Shown one piece after another: positions 27,073 through 37,922 of a DNA stretch of 64,000 nucleotides. The number at the start of each line of letters is the position of its first letter. Position 1 is the stretch's first letter. Both the position numbers and the translations under genes were made by a program. Origin of the DNA: Cystobacter fuscus DSM 2262 (lineage in GTDB: Bacteria; Myxococcota; Myxococcia; Myxococcales; Myxococcaceae); the NCBI RefSeq assembly GCF_000335475.2, contig NZ_ANAH02000031.1, positions 1-64,000 on the forward strand, read 5' to 3'. Under the pieces are notes generated by a model. That model was not told the DNA's origin and did no database searches. It worked only from the letters and a program-made list of their open reading frames with translations.

Positions 27073-27876
27073 CTACTCCTCGGCGCCGGGCTCGTCCGAC
27101 ACCCAGGCCTGCTCGTCCGCTTCCCAGCTCGAGGCGGAATCCGCCATCCGGCCGAGCAGCGAACCCACGAGGACGAGGCCCACCGCCAGCGCCACCCCGT
27201 AGGCCAGGGGCCGACTGGGGCGCGCCCGCCACGCCCACAGCCGCTCGCGGCGGCGCTGGAAGGAGGGCGCGGCCACGTACTCCTTCCAGGCCTCCTCGCG
27301 CACCAGGGCCGCCTCGCCGTCCTGGCCCCCGCGCTCCAGGGCGCGCGCGAGCAACACCCGCCCCTCCACCGTGCCCGGACGCGCCTCGCGCAGGCGCTGG
27401 AGGGCCTCGACGGCGCGAGGGAAGTCGCCGCGCGCCAGGCGGAAGCGCCCGCGCTCCAGGTCGATGGCCCCCATCTGGTGGTGGGGGTCGAGCTTCTCGG
27501 CCTCGTCCAGCAGCAGCTCGCCCCGGGCCGTGTCGCCCGCGCCCAGGTAGGCCACGCCCAGCAGGAAGAGCGTGGACACGTCCTCGTCCCCCGCCTCCAG
27601 GTTGGGCTTGAGCACCTCCACCGCCGCGGCGTACCGGCCCCAGCCCACCCACAGCTCCGCCAGCTCGTAGCGCGCCCGCCGGTCATGGGGATTGACGTGC
27701 AGCGTCCGCCGCAGCGCCGCGGCGCGCCGCCACCGTCCCAGCAGCCGCAGGGGACCGGGCAGAATCATGCTGTAGCGCCCCACCGCCCACAGCACCCCCA
27801 ACACGCCCAACGCCGACAACACCGGGCTGCCCGTCACCCGCGCGAGCACCATCCACAACAGCCAGCCGTAGCTCAT
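27073..27876 (-). CDS. TPR-containing membrane protein
   Basis: The 267-aa protein has an N-terminal hydrophobic region (WLLWMVLARVTGSPVLSALG, then LGVLWAVGRY), TPR-like repeats (about 60-180: RRARYELAELWVGWGRYAAA and three more units) and a second membrane segment near the C-terminus (LAYGVALAVGLVLVGSLLG), followed by an acidic tail. It is probably a scaffold at the inner membrane. It is the upstream gene of the pair with the DUF4388/TPR protein. Confidence 0.75.
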   Translation of the reverse strand: MSYGWLLWMVLARVTGSPVLSALGVLGVLWAVGRYSMILPGPLRLLGRWRRAAALRRTLHVNPHDRRARYELAELWVGWGRYAAAVEVLKPNLEAGDEDVSTLFLLGVAYLGAGDTARGELLLDEAEKLDPHHQMGAIDLERGRFRLARGDFPRAVEALQRLREARPGTVEGRVLLARALERGGQDGEAALVREEAWKEYVAAPSFQRRRERLWAWRARPSRPLAYGVALAVGLVLVGSLLGRMADSASSWEADEQAWVSDEPGAEE

Positions 27877-28121
27877 GAGGGCTGTCTCATATCAGGCGGC
27901 CCCGCTTGCGCGCGCGGGTGGGGCCCGCCGATGGGGCCCCTGGACGCGTGGCGATTCGCCACAGGGGCGTTCCGCCACACCCCCCGGCCCGGCGGGCATC
28001 CGGCCTGGATTCCGCACAATGCACGGTGTTCTGGGCGGCTCCTGGAAGAAGCAGGTGGAAAGGGGTCTCGAATTCGCGACTCCAGAGGGGACTGACGTAG
28101 GCTGAACGGTGAACTGGCCGG

Positions 28122-28137
28122 TGGCGTTCGCCTTGCA
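28122..28137 (+). promoter_or_regulatory. candidate sigma-54 promoter of the giant OmpA-type gene
   Basis: TGGCGTTCGCCTTGCA has GG and GC exactly ten bases apart, a full TTGCA -12 element and TGGC at -24, differing from the consensus only in the next two bases. Transcription would start near 28148, 40 bases before the ATG. The rest of the 311-base gap (27877-28187) shows no other clear signal and no enhancer-like palindrome. Confidence 0.5.
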
Positions 28138-28187
28138 GCCTGAGCGCCGCGAGCCGTCCTTCTCCCCGCTTCAACCTCATTGCCTTC

Positions 28188-31100
28188 ATGAGAACTCCCT
28201 CCCTCCCCTCCCCGACTCCTCGAGCACTCGCGTGGGGCGAGCGCGCCGCGGCACTGCTGCTCGCCATGGCGCTGTCCCTGGTGGCTGGAAGCGCCCAGGC
28301 AGCCCCCGCCAACAACGATCCACCGAAGCTGCGCTTCGCGCAGGACCTGCGTGGGGACTTCGCCCTCATCGGCAACACGCTCGCGCAGGACTGCCGCCAT
28401 GAAACAACGCCCCGGCCCATCATCGGCCGGATGCCGCCGATGGGCAGCGGCCTCCCCGGAGAGCCCGCCTGCAGCAGGCGCGATACCTCTCCGGACTTCT
28501 TCTGGACCCTGAACGACTGGACGGTCGAGAGCACGGGTGCCACGACCCAGCCCACCCTCCCCGCCAGCACCACCGCCATCAATCCACTGATCGCCCGGAG
28601 CCAGGCGGCGCTCGCGCTGCCCGCCGGAGCAACCGTCGTCTACGCACGCCTGTACTGGGCGGCCACCCGCTCCACCAAGGACGCGGGCGACAAGCTGCTG
28701 CAACCGGACCTCACCGCCCGGCTGTCCCGGCCGGGCGTGGCGGGATTCGACAAGGCCATCGTCGCCGATGACCACGCCTTCCAGCACACGGCGGGGGGAA
28801 ACGAGGAGTACCAGTATCAGTCCACGGCGGACATCACGGACATCGTCCGGCAATACGGCGCGGGCCGCTACCAGGTCAGTGACGTGCAGGCCCTGCCCCT
28901 GGACAGGATCAGCGCCGAGTACGTCTTCGACGCCTGGTGGATGGCGGTCTTCTACGAGGTGCCGGGCTCGACCAAGCGGCACTTGAAGCTCTTCGACAGC
29001 ATGCGCGTCGTGGCGAGCACCTCGGGCACGTCCTTCACCCTCTCGGGCTTCCACGTGCCGAGCTACGCCGCGGACGCCAAGCTGGGCGTTGTCGCCTTCG
29101 AGGGTGACGATCCCCTGCCCGACCACGGCGACACCTTCTCGTTCAACGGCAAGGTCCTCGGCAACGATCTCAACCCGGCGGACAACTTCTTCAACAGCAC
29201 GCGCTCGTGGACCACGAAGCGCGGCAACATCTCCACCGACACACCGCTGTCGCTCTCGAACCCGGGCGCGGACGGGGTCTTCGACGCCTACCCCATCAGC
29301 AGCCGCAACGACCGGCCCCAGCTCACCGGCACCCCGGGCAGCATGTCGGGCATGGACCTGGACGTGGTGGATGTCACCGTGGCCGCGGGTGACAGGAACG
29401 CCACGGCCAGCGCCAACACCTCCGGCGATCGCTATTGGCTGGCGGGCTTCATCACCTCCATCACCACCCAGGCCCCGGACTTCGTCAACACCATCAAGTC
29501 CGTCAAGAACCTCTCCCGCACGGACGGCACCACGCGCCCCGGCGACATCCTCGAGTACACCATCTCCACCAGCAACATCGGGGATGACACCTCACGCGAC
29601 ACGGTCGTCAACGACAAGCTGCCCATCCAGCTCGATTACGTGCCGGGCTCGCTCAAGCTGTTGAGCGTGGCGACGAGCGACACCCGGGTCCCGGGTCCCC
29701 TGACGGACGCCAAGGGCGACGACGTGGGCCACTACGACGCCGCCTCGCACACCCTCACCGTCTACCTGGGCAAGGGCGCCACCGCCACCAAGGGGGGCCA
29801 GCTCAAGGGCGTGCTCGTCCCCGGGGACGTGGCCGAGAGCACCAGCATCTCCTTCCAGACGAAGGTCAGGTCCGACGCCCCCAACGGCAAGGTGGAGAAC
29901 CAGGCCATCATCACGGCCGGCGGCGTGCTGGGCATCGAGCCCGTGGACACCCCCTCGCGCAACCCGGATGGGCAGGGCCCCACGAACATCGAGATCGCCA
30001 TCGTCCCCAGGCCCGTCATCCAGACGCCGGCCCAGGGCTCCACCGTGTCGACCGCGCAGCCCACGTACAGCGGCACCGCGTTGCCGGGCACCACGGTCAC
30101 CGTCTACGAGAACAACACCGCCCTCTGCACCGCCACGACCACTCCCGCGGGAACCTGGTCCTGCGTCTCGACGAGCCTGAACGATGGCGGCCACACCGTC
30201 ACGGCGGTGGCCACGAACGATGAGGGAACGAGTGATCCGTCGACGCCTCGCACCTTCACGGTGGACACGCTGAAGCCGACGCCCCCCACCATCACGGCGC
30301 CCACGGCCAATGCCGTTCTCACCACGCAGCGCCCCACCTTCGAAGGCACCGCCGAGCCCAACTCCATGGTCATCGTGAGCGTCGATGGTCAGGTGATTGG
30401 CCGCACCACCGCCGACAGCGCGGGCAAGTGGTGGATCATCTCGACCCTGCTCGCGGATGGCCCCCACACCGTCAGCGCCACGTCGCAGGACGCGGCGGGC
30501 AACCGCAGCGACGCCACGAGCGTCCCCTTCTCCATCGACGCCAAACCGCCCGACACGGTGATCGTCACGTCACCGCCAGCCAATGGCACGAGCCGTATCG
30601 CCAACTTCACGTTCACCGGGGCCGCACCGGCCAGCGCCATCCAAAGCTTCGACTGCAGCCTCAACGGCGCCACGTTCGTCAAGTGCTCGGACGCGAGCTT
30701 CAGCAATGGCGCCTATCGGGGCTCCTATGAGTACAAGGATCTGCCCGATGGCCGGTACACCTTCCGCGTCCGCGCCCGCACCTTCACTGGCGCCGTGGAC
30801 GTGACCCCGGCCCAGTGGACCTGGGTGGTTGGTCTCGACAGCGACGGCGATGGCCTCCCCAACACCATCGAGGACAAGAACAACAACGGCACCGTCGACC
30901 CGGGCGAGACCGACCCGAACAACCCCGACTCCGACGGGGACGGCATCAAGGATGGCGTCGAGGACGCCAACGGCAATGGCATCTTGGATCCGGACGAGAC
31001 CGACCCGCTCAACCCCGACTCCGATGGCGACGGCATCAAGGATGGCGTCGAGGACACGAACCACAACGGCACCCGCGACCCGGGCGAGACCGACCCGCGC

Positions 31101-33986
31101 AACCCCGACTCCGATAGCGGTGGCGTGCCGGATGGCATCGAGGACGCGAACCACAACGGCACCGTCGACCCGGGCGAGACCAACCCGCGCGACGCCTCGG
31201 ATGACGTCACGCGCGACTCCGACGGGGACGGCATCATCGACGTCATCGAGAAGGCGACGAACACCGACCCCAACAATCCCGACACCGATGGGGACGGCAT
31301 CCTCGATGGCATCGAGGACAGGAACCACAACGGCTCCGTGGACCCGGGCGAGACCGACCCGCGCAAGACCGACTCCGATGGGGACGGCATCTCCGATGGC
31401 CTCGAGGACAAGAACCACGACGGCTCCGTGAACCCGGGCGAGACCGATCCGCGCAAGACCGACTCCGATGCGGATGGCCTGCCCGATGGCCTCGAGGACA
31501 AGAACCACGACGGCACCGTCGACCCGGGCGAGACCGACCCGCGCAACCCCGACACCGACGGTGGCGGAGTGATCGACGGCGCCGAGGACAAGAACCACAA
31601 CGGCCAGGTGGACGAGGGCGAGACCGACCCGCTCAACCCCGCGGATGACGACCCCACGCGCGACTCCGACGAGGACGGCATCACCGACAACATCGAGGTC
31701 GCCACGGGCACGGATCCGAACAACCCGGACACCGACGGGGACGGCATCCTCGATGGCGTCGAGGACAAGAACCACAACGGCACCCGCGACCCCGGCGAGA
31801 CCGATCCGCTCGATCCCGCGGATGACAAATTCGCGACGGACTCGGACGGGGACGGCCTCTCCGACGGGGTCGAGATCGACAACGGCACGGATCCGAACAA
31901 CCCGGACACCGACGGCGATGGTCTCTCCGACGGCGAGGAGGACGCGAACCACAACGGCACCGTGGATGACGGCGAGACCGACCCGCGCAACCCCGACACC
32001 GATGGGGGTGGCACGTCCGACGGCGATGAGAAGAAGGCCCACACCAACCCGCTGGATGGCAACGATGACCTGCTGATCGGCGGCCGGGGTTGCAGCACCT
32101 CGGGCGGCAGTCCGCTCGCGTGGCTGACCATGGCCCTGCTCGGCCTGCCGTGGCTGCGCTCGCGGCGCACGGCCCGTCCGGGCGTGCTCGGGGGACTGCT
32201 GGGGCTCGCCGGCGTGCTGTCCGCTCCGGCGGCGGACGCCCAGGTCGTCTCCCCCTCCCCGCTGTCGCGGTCCATCGACGTGCAGCGCTACAAGCCCGGT
32301 CCCGGCGCCACGGACATCCTCGGCGTGCACGGCTCGCGGGTGGACAACCACCTGGGCTGGCACCTCGGCGCCTCGGTCAACTACGCGAGCAATCCACTGG
32401 GCTTCTACAACCCGGCCACGGACCGCTACGTCTACGAGCTCGTCGCGCACCAGGCGACGCTGGATGTGATGGGCTCGCTGTCCCTGTGGAACCGCTTCGA
32501 GCTGGGCGTGGTGCTGCCCATCACCTACCAGGCCTCGGAATCGGAGGCCGGCTTCACGCCCGCCTTCGCGCAAGGGCTGTCGGGCGCGGGCCTCGGCGAC
32601 GTGCGGCTGGTGCCCAAGCTGAACCTGGTGTCGTCGGAGAACTTCGGCCTGGGCCTCGTCGTCCCCGTGCTGCTGCCCAGCGCGGGAGGCGAGGCGTTCC
32701 GCGGCGGCGCGGGCGTGAGCGCCCGGCCCCAGCTCGTCGTGGAGTGGGGCCGTGACAAGGGCGCGCGGCTGGTGGCCAACCTGGGCGCCAACATCCAGCG
32801 CCAGGAGCAGCTGCGCAACCTGCGCACCGGCACCGAGCTGATGTACGCCCTGGGCGCGCAGCTCCCCTTCACCGAGAAGCTCGCGCTGCGGGCCAACCTC
32901 GCGGGCTCGTACGGGTTGAACTACACGGGCTTCGGGGCGCTGCCGCTGGAGGTGCTCGCGGCGTTGCAGTACCGCTTCTCGCCCGGAGTGTCGGCCCACG
33001 TGGGCGGTGGCCCGGGCCTCACCCGGGGCTACGGCACGCCGGCCTTCCGCGTCTTCGCGGGCATCGACTGGCACCAGCCCGGCGAGCGCGCCTCGGCCGC
33101 TCCCAAGGCCACACCCGTTGAAGAGACCGCTCCCGAGGCCGCTCCCACGGACGAGACCGCTCCCGCCACCGCTCCCGTCGACACGGACGGCGATGGCATC
33201 CCGGACACGGCCGACAAGTGCCCCACGAAGGCCGAGGACAAGGACGGCTTCGAGGACCAGGATGGCTGCCCGGATCGGGACAACGACAAGGATGGGCGTC
33301 CGGACGTGACCGACCGGTGCCCGAACGAGCCCGAGACGGTCAATGGCTTCCAGGACGAGGACGGGTGCCCGGATGCCTCGACCAGGGACTCGGATGGGGA
33401 TGGGCTGCTGGACTCGAAGGACAAGTGCCCCCTGCAGGCCGAGGACAAGGACGGCTTCCAGGACGAGGATGGCTGCCCGGATCCGGACAATGATCAGGAC
33501 GGCGTGCCGGACGCGAAGGACCAGTGCCCGAACGAGCCCGAGGTCATCAACGGCGTGAAGGACGAGGACGGCTGCCCGGACCAGGGCAAGTCCAAGGTGC
33601 GCCTGGAGTCCAACCGCATCGTCATCCTGGACAAGGTGTATTTCGCCACGGCCAGGGACGTCATCCTGCCCAAGTCGTTCAGCCTGCTGAAGCAGGTGGC
33701 CTCGGTGCTCAAGGCCAACCCGCGGATCGAGCTGCTGCGCGTGGAGGGCCACACGGACAACCAGGGCAATGACGCGAGCAACCTGCGGCTGTCCCAGCGC
33801 CGCGCGGACAAGGTGCGTGCCTTCCTCGTTCGCGAGGGCATCGCCGGGGAGCGGCTGGATGCCGTGGGGTTTGGCGAGACGCGGCCGGTGGACGACAACA
33901 AGAAGGCGGCGGGCCGGGAGAACAACCGCCGCGTCGAGTTCAACATCCTGAAGATGAACGGGCAGGACGTGCGGAACAACCCGTAA
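28188..33986 (+). CDS. adhesin/OmpA fusion protein with thrombospondin-3 repeats
   Basis: The 1932-aa protein begins with a Sec signal ([19 protein letters not shown]). Domains in order: an N-terminal globular region (40-430); a DUF11-like repeat (about 436-600, [20 protein letters not shown]); bacterial Ig-like domains (about 607-880); fourteen Asp-rich thrombospondin-3 type repeats (882-1295) expected to bind calcium; and a MYXO-CTERM-like segment with Cys1302. Next come a second signal-like stretch ending SAPAADAQ, a beta-barrel-like region (about 1345-1640), a second set of TSP3 repeats (1665-1795) and an OmpA peptidoglycan-binding domain (1805-1925, [20 protein letters not shown]). It may be two ancestral proteins fused end to end. 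A surface or outer membrane location is expected. A strong hairpin follows. Confidence 0.85.
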   Translation: MRTPSLPSPTPRALAWGERAAALLLAMALSLVAGSAQAAPANNDPPKLRFAQDLRGDFALIGNTLAQDCRHETTPRPIIGRMPPMGSGLPGEPACSRRDTSPDFFWTLNDWTVESTGATTQPTLPASTTAINPLIARSQAALALPAGATVVYARLYWAATRSTKDAGDKLLQPDLTARLSRPGVAGFDKAIVADDHAFQHTAGGNEEYQYQSTADITDIVRQYGAGRYQVSDVQALPLDRISAEYVFDAWWMAVFYEVPGSTKRHLKLFDSMRVVASTSGTSFTLSGFHVPSYAADAKLGVVAFEGDDPLPDHGDTFSFNGKVLGNDLNPADNFFNSTRSWTTKRGNISTDTPLSLSNPGADGVFDAYPISSRNDRPQLTGTPGSMSGMDLDVVDVTVAAGDRNATASANTSGDRYWLAGFITSITTQAPDFVNTIKSVKNLSRTDGTTRPGDILEYTISTSNIGDDTSRDTVVNDKLPIQLDYVPGSLKLLSVATSDTRVPGPLTDAKGDDVGHYDAASHTLTVYLGKGATATKGGQLKGVLVPGDVAESTSISFQTKVRSDAPNGKVENQAIITAGGVLGIEPVDTPSRNPDGQGPTNIEIAIVPRPVIQTPAQGSTVSTAQPTYSGTALPGTTVTVYENNTALCTATTTPAGTWSCVSTSLNDGGHTVTAVATNDEGTSDPSTPRTFTVDTLKPTPPTITAPTANAVLTTQRPTFEGTAEPNSMVIVSVDGQVIGRTTADSAGKWWIISTLLADGPHTVSATSQDAAGNRSDATSVPFSIDAKPPDTVIVTSPPANGTSRIANFTFTGAAPASAIQSFDCSLNGATFVKCSDASFSNGAYRGSYEYKDLPDGRYTFRVRARTFTGAVDVTPAQWTWVVGLDSDGDGLPNTIEDKNNNGTVDPGETDPNNPDSDGDGIKDGVEDANGNGILDPDETDPLNPDSDGDGIKDGVEDTNHNGTRDPGETDPRNPDSDSGGVPDGIEDANHNGTVDPGETNPRDASDDVTRDSDGDGIIDVIEKATNTDPNNPDTDGDGILDGIEDRNHNGSVDPGETDPRKTDSDGDGISDGLEDKNHDGSVNPGETDPRKTDSDADGLPDGLEDKNHDGTVDPGETDPRNPDTDGGGVIDGAEDKNHNGQVDEGETDPLNPADDDPTRDSDEDGITDNIEVATGTDPNNPDTDGDGILDGVEDKNHNGTRDPGETDPLDPADDKFATDSDGDGLSDGVEIDNGTDPNNPDTDGDGLSDGEEDANHNGTVDDGETDPRNPDTDGGGTSDGDEKKAHTNPLDGNDDLLIGGRGCSTSGGSPLAWLTMALLGLPWLRSRRTARPGVLGGLLGLAGVLSAPAADAQVVSPSPLSRSIDVQRYKPGPGATDILGVHGSRVDNHLGWHLGASVNYASNPLGFYNPATDRYVYELVAHQATLDVMGSLSLWNRFELGVVLPITYQASESEAGFTPAFAQGLSGAGLGDVRLVPKLNLVSSENFGLGLVVPVLLPSAGGEAFRGGAGVSARPQLVVEWGRDKGARLVANLGANIQRQEQLRNLRTGTELMYALGAQLPFTEKLALRANLAGSYGLNYTGFGALPLEVLAALQYRFSPGVSAHVGGGPGLTRGYGTPAFRVFAGIDWHQPGERASAAPKATPVEETAPEAAPTDETAPATAPVDTDGDGIPDTADKCPTKAEDKDGFEDQDGCPDRDNDKDGRPDVTDRCPNEPETVNGFQDEDGCPDASTRDSDGDGLLDSKDKCPLQAEDKDGFQDEDGCPDPDNDQDGVPDAKDQCPNEPEVINGVKDEDGCPDQGKSKVRLESNRIVILDKVYFATARDVILPKSFSLLKQVASVLKANPRIELLRVEGHTDNQGNDASNLRLSQRRADKVRAFLVREGIAGERLDAVGFGETRPVDDNKKAAGRENNRRVEFNILKMNGQDVRNNP
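30835..32075 (+). repeat. coding tandem repeats, 14 TSP3-type units
   Basis: About 1.24 kb of near-repetitive DNA encodes 14 units; the full units are 30 residues (90 bp) of the form [29 protein letters not shown], and three short units are 22 residues. Units are similar but not identical, so the array is probably old or under selection. Length change by recombination is possible. Confidence 0.85.
32079..32180 (+). other. internal MYXO-CTERM-like sorting segment
   Basis: Within the giant protein, [10 protein letters not shown] (Cys1302) is followed by the hydrophobic stretch [16 protein letters not shown] and the basic patch RSRRTAR. Glycine-cysteine, transmembrane helix and arginines, in that order, are the three parts of a MYXO-CTERM signal, which normally ends a protein. 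Here 600 residues follow, beginning with another signal-like stretch. Confidence 0.65.
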
Positions 33987-34013
33987 TCCCCCTTCGGACC
34001 CGCTGGACAGGGA

Positions 34014-34060
34014 CGGCGCGGACAGGCGAGATGGCCTGCCCGCGCCGTTCGCTTTCGTTA
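34014..34060 (+). terminator. terminator after the OmpA-type gene
   Basis: CGGCGCGG-A-CAGGC (34014-34027) pairs with GCCTG-C-CCGCGCCG (34034-34047), 13 of 14 positions, around a six-base loop, followed by a T-rich tail (TTCGCTTTCGTT). Confidence 0.75.
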
Positions 34061-34085
34061 TGGACCCCCTCGTGAGGAAGAAGCC

Positions 34086-35030
34086 ATGCCGTCCCCCGCC
34101 CCCCGCCCAGGCCTCCTGGTGTTGATGGTTCCCTTGATGCTCGCGGCGACCCCCCCGTCGCTCCCCTCGCGCGCGAAACAAGACGCCCCGGATACCTTCT
34201 CCGGCGTGGAGCGCGTGGTGGCGGTGGGTGACGTGCATGGAGACGTGGACGCGCTGAAGGCCGTGCTGAAGCTGGCCGGGCTCATCGACGCGCGAGGGCG
34301 CTGGAGCGGGGGCAAGACGCACCTGGTGCAGACGGGAGACATTCCGGACCGGGGAGACCAGACGCGCGAGGCCTACGAGTTGCTGATGCGGCTGGAGAAG
34401 GAGGCGCTCGCCGCGGGCGGACGGGTGCATGCGCTGCTGGGCAACCACGAGGTGATGAACATGCTCGGGGACCTGCGCTACGCCACGCCGGGCGAGCTGG
34501 CCTCGTTCGCGGACCTCGCGAGCGGACCCACCGAGGGGGGACTCGCCGGGCACCGGACCGCCTACGGGCCCCAGGGACGCTATGGGCGCTGGCTGCGCAC
34601 CCATGCCGCGGCGGTGCGCATCAACGACACCCTCTTCGTGCACGGTGGCATCGCCCCCGAGGTGCCCGCCAAGACGCTGGCCGAGCTCAACCAGTGGGTG
34701 CGCCAGGACCTGACCGAGGGCCAGCCCCCGGGAGGCGCGAAGTCCGCGGAGGGGCCGCTGTGGTTTCGGGGCTACGCGCTCGGGGACGAGGGCACGCAGG
34801 CGGCGCTCGACACGGTGCTCGCCCGCTTCGGCGCCCGGCGCATGGTGATGGGCCACACCACCGAGCGCGAGGGGAAGATCCGCACGCGCTGGGGTGGCAA
34901 GGCGGTGTTCATCGACACCGGCCTGAGCACCGGCTACGGCCACCACCTCGCGGCGCTGGAGCTGCGCTCAGGCAGGCTCACCGCCCTCTACCCCGAGGGC
35001 CGCGTGGAGCTGCCGGTCAGCCCCCCCTGA
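34086..35030 (+). CDS. Shewanella-like metallophosphatase with signal peptide
   Basis: The 314-aa protein has a short hydrophobic signal (LLVLMVPLMLAATPP) and the binuclear metal centre of PPP-type phosphatases: GDVHGD (48-53), GDIPDRGDQ, LLGNHEVMN and FVHGGIAP, with a late VMGHTTEREG. These motifs and the spacing fit the Shewanella-like (Shelph) group, which are exported or organellar protein phosphatases. The substrate may be phosphotyrosine or phosphoserine proteins in the periplasm. It is a single gene between a terminator and a convergent hemW. Confidence 0.87.
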   Translation: MPSPAPRPGLLVLMVPLMLAATPPSLPSRAKQDAPDTFSGVERVVAVGDVHGDVDALKAVLKLAGLIDARGRWSGGKTHLVQTGDIPDRGDQTREAYELLMRLEKEALAAGGRVHALLGNHEVMNMLGDLRYATPGELASFADLASGPTEGGLAGHRTAYGPQGRYGRWLRTHAAAVRINDTLFVHGGIAPEVPAKTLAELNQWVRQDLTEGQPPGGAKSAEGPLWFRGYALGDEGTQAALDTVLARFGARRMVMGHTTEREGKIRTRWGGKAVFIDTGLSTGYGHHLAALELRSGRLTALYPEGRVELPVSPP

Positions 35031-35057
35031 GAAGCACCGAGGCAAGCACGGGGGGAC

Positions 35058-36281
35058 TCACAGCAGGCGCGCGCAGATGGCGCTGTGCACGTCCGCGCCC
35101 GCGTCGGTGAGCACGAGCCGGGCGCCCTCGAGCCGGGCGAGGCCATGGCGCACCAGCCGCGCCACCTCCGCCCGGCGGGGTTCGGGGGACTGGCCGTAGC
35201 GCGTGCACACCGCTTCCCAGTCCACGCCGGAGCGCAGCCGCAGCCCCATGGACAGGCGCTCGGCGAAGAGCTCCTCGGGGCCCAGGGCTTCCCGGCTCGC
35301 CTCCACCGGCCGGCCCTCCTCCACCGCGCGCAGGTACGCTCCCGAGCCGCGCGGGTTCACGTAGCGCGAGCCCTCGGGAGGGGCGCCCGCCGAAGAGGTG
35401 AGCCACATGCCCGTGGCCCCCACGCCCAGCGCGAGGTACTCGCCCCCGGTCCAGTACAGCGCGTTGTGGCGCGAGCTGAACCCCGGCCGGGCATGGTTGG
35501 AGATTTCGTAGCGGTGCAGTCCGCCCCCGGCGTAGACGTCGCGCACCGTCTGGGCCATCTCCACCACGGCCTCGTCCGAGGGCAGCGCCAGCACGCCCTG
35601 GTCGAGCTGCCGGGACAGCGGCGTGGCCACGGCCAGCACCTCGCGCTCCACCGTCAGCGCGTAGGTGGACAGGTGCTCGGGCTCGAGGGCCACCGCCTGG
35701 CGCGCGTCCGCCTCCACCTGCGCGCGCGTCTGGCCGTGCACGCCATAGATGAAGTCCATGGACACCACGTCGAAGCCCGCGCGCCGGGCCGTCTCGAACG
35801 CGGCCACCGCCTGCGCGCCCGAGTGCTCGCGCCCCAGCGCCTGGAGCGTCTCCGCCTGGAAGGACTGCACGCCCAGCGACAACCGGTTGACGCCCGCGGC
35901 CCGGTAGCCCGCGAAACGCCCGGCGTCCGCGAGGCTCGGGTTGGCTTCCAGGGACACCTCGGCGCCCGGCGCCACGCGCAGCCGCGCCGCCACGCCCTCC
36001 AGCACGTGCGCCACCCACCGGGGATGCCACAGGGACGGCGTGCCGCCACCGAGGAAGATGGACTCCAGCGTGCGCTCGCGCAGCGACGGGTCCGCCGCGA
36101 GCCGCGCGTCCAGCTCCGTGAGCACCGCGCGGGCGTAGCGCTCCTCGGGCACCTCGCGCACCACCGCCACCGCGAAGTCGCAGTAGGGGCACTTGGACAC
36201 GCAGTAGGGGAAGTGCACGTACAGCCCGAAGCGCGCCGCGGGCGTGCCCGTGAGGGCGTCGATGGGACCCGCGAAGTCCAT
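35058..36281 (-). CDS. hemW: HemW, radical SAM heme chaperone
   Basis: The 407-aa protein has the radical SAM cluster motif CVSKCPYC near residue 27-34 in YVHFPYCVSKCPYCDF, as in HemW rather than in true HemN, whose pattern and N-terminus differ. FLGGGTPSL and SLGVQSFQAETLQALGREHS are typical. HemW is thought to insert heme into respiratory proteins rather than oxidise coproporphyrinogen. The gene starts three bases after the stop of the coiled-coil gene and is cotranscribed with it. Confidence 0.9.
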   Translation of the reverse strand: MDFAGPIDALTGTPAARFGLYVHFPYCVSKCPYCDFAVAVVREVPEERYARAVLTELDARLAADPSLRERTLESIFLGGGTPSLWHPRWVAHVLEGVAARLRVAPGAEVSLEANPSLADAGRFAGYRAAGVNRLSLGVQSFQAETLQALGREHSGAQAVAAFETARRAGFDVVSMDFIYGVHGQTRAQVEADARQAVALEPEHLSTYALTVEREVLAVATPLSRQLDQGVLALPSDEAVVEMAQTVRDVYAGGGLHRYEISNHARPGFSSRHNALYWTGGEYLALGVGATGMWLTSSAGAPPEGSRYVNPRGSGAYLRAVEEGRPVEASREALGPEELFAERLSMGLRLRSGVDWEAVCTRYGQSPEPRRAEVARLVRHGLARLEGARLVLTDAGADVHSAICARLL

Positions 36282-36284
36282 CCC

Positions 36285-37763
36285 CTACTTCGCCTTCTTC
36301 AGTTGCGCGAGCTCCGCCTCCAGCCGCGCCACCTTCATCTTGTTGCTGGCCGCCGTCTCCAGCGCCAGCTCCGCCACCATCAGCTTGCGCTTCATCGAGG
36401 CAACGTCCTCCCGGAGCTGGTCGCGCTCGGCGATCACCTCGGCGTCCGGAGCCGGGGCCGGAGCCGGGTTCTTGCGCCGGGCCGTCTCCAGCGCGTCCTC
36501 CAGCACCTTCACCCGCTGGCGCAGCCGCTCCGCCTGGGCCTCGGCCTCGAGTGCCCGACTCTCGGCGCTCTCCTCCTCCGCCCCCTCCTCCGTTTCCTCG
36601 GACGGCACCTGCTTCGCGCTCCGGAGCGACTCCAGCTCCGCCTCCACCTCGGCCAGCGCGCGCGAGAGATCCTGCCGGTCCGCCGTCACCGTGCGCAGCT
36701 CATCCTCCAGCCGCGCCACGTTCGCCTCGGCGGACTCCACCACCTCGCCCAGCGCCGCCACCTCCGACTCCATCCGCTCGCGCAGCCGCTCCACCTCCGC
36801 CTCCGCCAGCGCCAGCTTCTCGGAGAGATCCCCGCTCTCGGCCAGCGCCCCATCCCGCGCGGCCTCCAGCTCCAGGGTGTGCGCGCGCACCTCCTCCAGC
36901 GAGTCGCTCGACCACTGGGCATCCGCCAGCAGCGACTCCAGCTGCCCCACGCGCACCGACAACCCCGTGCGCTCCGCCGCGGCGAGCTCCCGCTCCCGCT
37001 CGGCCTCCTGCAACCGCTCCGCCGTCTGCTCCAGCTCGGCCAGGGTGGATTGGTACTCGTCCCGGACGGCCTCCAGCGCGCCTTGCGTCTCGAGGTGCTC
37101 GGTCACCAGCTCCGACACCCGGTCCTGTGCGAGCGACAGCGCTTCCTTCGCTCCGATCAGCTCCTCGGCGAGCGCGCCGCGCGATTCCCGCTCCCGCGTC
37201 AGCTCGTCCGACAGCCGCGCCAGCTCCGCTTCCACGTCGGCGAGCGAGCGCGAGAGATCCTTGCGGTCCTCCTCCACCTGGAGCAGCTCGGCCTCGAGTC
37301 GCGCCACCCGGGTCTGCGCCGCGCCGGAGTCCTTCGAGGCCGGGCGCGTCTTGAGCGAGGCGATTTGCCCCTGGGCCTCCACCAACTGTCCGCGCAGCGT
37401 GGTCTCGGAGATGCGCACCGTGCGCAGCTCCGCCTCCCGCTCCGCGAACAGGGTCCGGGCGCGCTGGAGCGTCTCCACCTTCTGCCGCAGCACGGTGCGG
37501 AAGTAGTCCAGCCGCTCCGGGAGGGAACTCTCGGGAGGAGCGGGCGGCTCGGTGGGCTCGGCGAACGGGTCCGCCGCCCCCGTCGAGGAAGAGGGGCGCG
37601 CGGGCATGCGCACGGCGGGCAGGGTCATCGCTGGCCGGAGCGCCACCGACGTGGACCGGCGCGGGGGCAGCGGAGGAGGCGCGGCCGTGGCGGCCGCCTC
37701 CGCGTCCGAGCCTTCCCCCTCTCGTAGCTCGGCAAGTGGATCCACTTCCTCTGACGACCCCAT
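36285..37763 (-). CDS. long coiled-coil protein
   Basis: ATG at 37763 gives 492 aa. Residues 1-95 are acidic and then Pro-rich. Residues 96-490 are almost one continuous coiled coil, very rich in Glu, Leu, Arg and Ala, with the recurring heptad phrase DLSRxLAxVEAELxxL at two places (in EEDRKDLSRSLADVEAEL and ADRQDLSRALAEVEAEL), evidence of internal duplication. Myxobacteria use such proteins as scaffolds in polarity and motility; the present one cannot be assigned. No membrane segment is seen. It is cotranscribed with hemW. Its start region faces the divergent M16 protease gene. Confidence 0.75.
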   Translation of the reverse strand: MGSSEEVDPLAELREGEGSDAEAAATAAPPPLPPRRSTSVALRPAMTLPAVRMPARPSSSTGAADPFAEPTEPPAPPESSLPERLDYFRTVLRQKVETLQRARTLFAEREAELRTVRISETTLRGQLVEAQGQIASLKTRPASKDSGAAQTRVARLEAELLQVEEDRKDLSRSLADVEAELARLSDELTRERESRGALAEELIGAKEALSLAQDRVSELVTEHLETQGALEAVRDEYQSTLAELEQTAERLQEAERERELAAAERTGLSVRVGQLESLLADAQWSSDSLEEVRAHTLELEAARDGALAESGDLSEKLALAEAEVERLRERMESEVAALGEVVESAEANVARLEDELRTVTADRQDLSRALAEVEAELESLRSAKQVPSEETEEGAEEESAESRALEAEAQAERLRQRVKVLEDALETARRKNPAPAPAPDAEVIAERDQLREDVASMKRKLMVAELALETAASNKMKVARLEAELAQLKKAK

Positions 37764-37922
37764 GTCTTTCCAGGTTACCGCTCGCGCCACGGCTTCTCCA
37801 CCGAACACCGCTCCCGGCACGAGCCCCGTCCTCCTGATTGGTCTCCAGGCATACGACAGGGGGCCCCGAGGGCACCGGGCGCCTTGCCACCCCCTCCTAC
37901 CAGTGCCAGGGTCGACTGTTCC

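Noticed and set aside
30835-32075. CRISPR-like regular repeats
   Set aside because: Units are 66-110 bp, in frame, imperfect and encode TSP3 repeats; there are no spacers.
30570-34946. Long minus-strand frame opposite the OmpA-type gene
   Set aside because: It mirrors the repeat array and has a repetitive Val/Gly/Ile composition with no fold. The plus-strand protein has signal peptide, repeats and OmpA domain.
35085-37727. Long plus-strand frame opposite hemW and the coiled-coil gene
   Set aside because: His/Arg/Leu-rich and featureless; the opposite strand has radical SAM motifs and a coiled coil.
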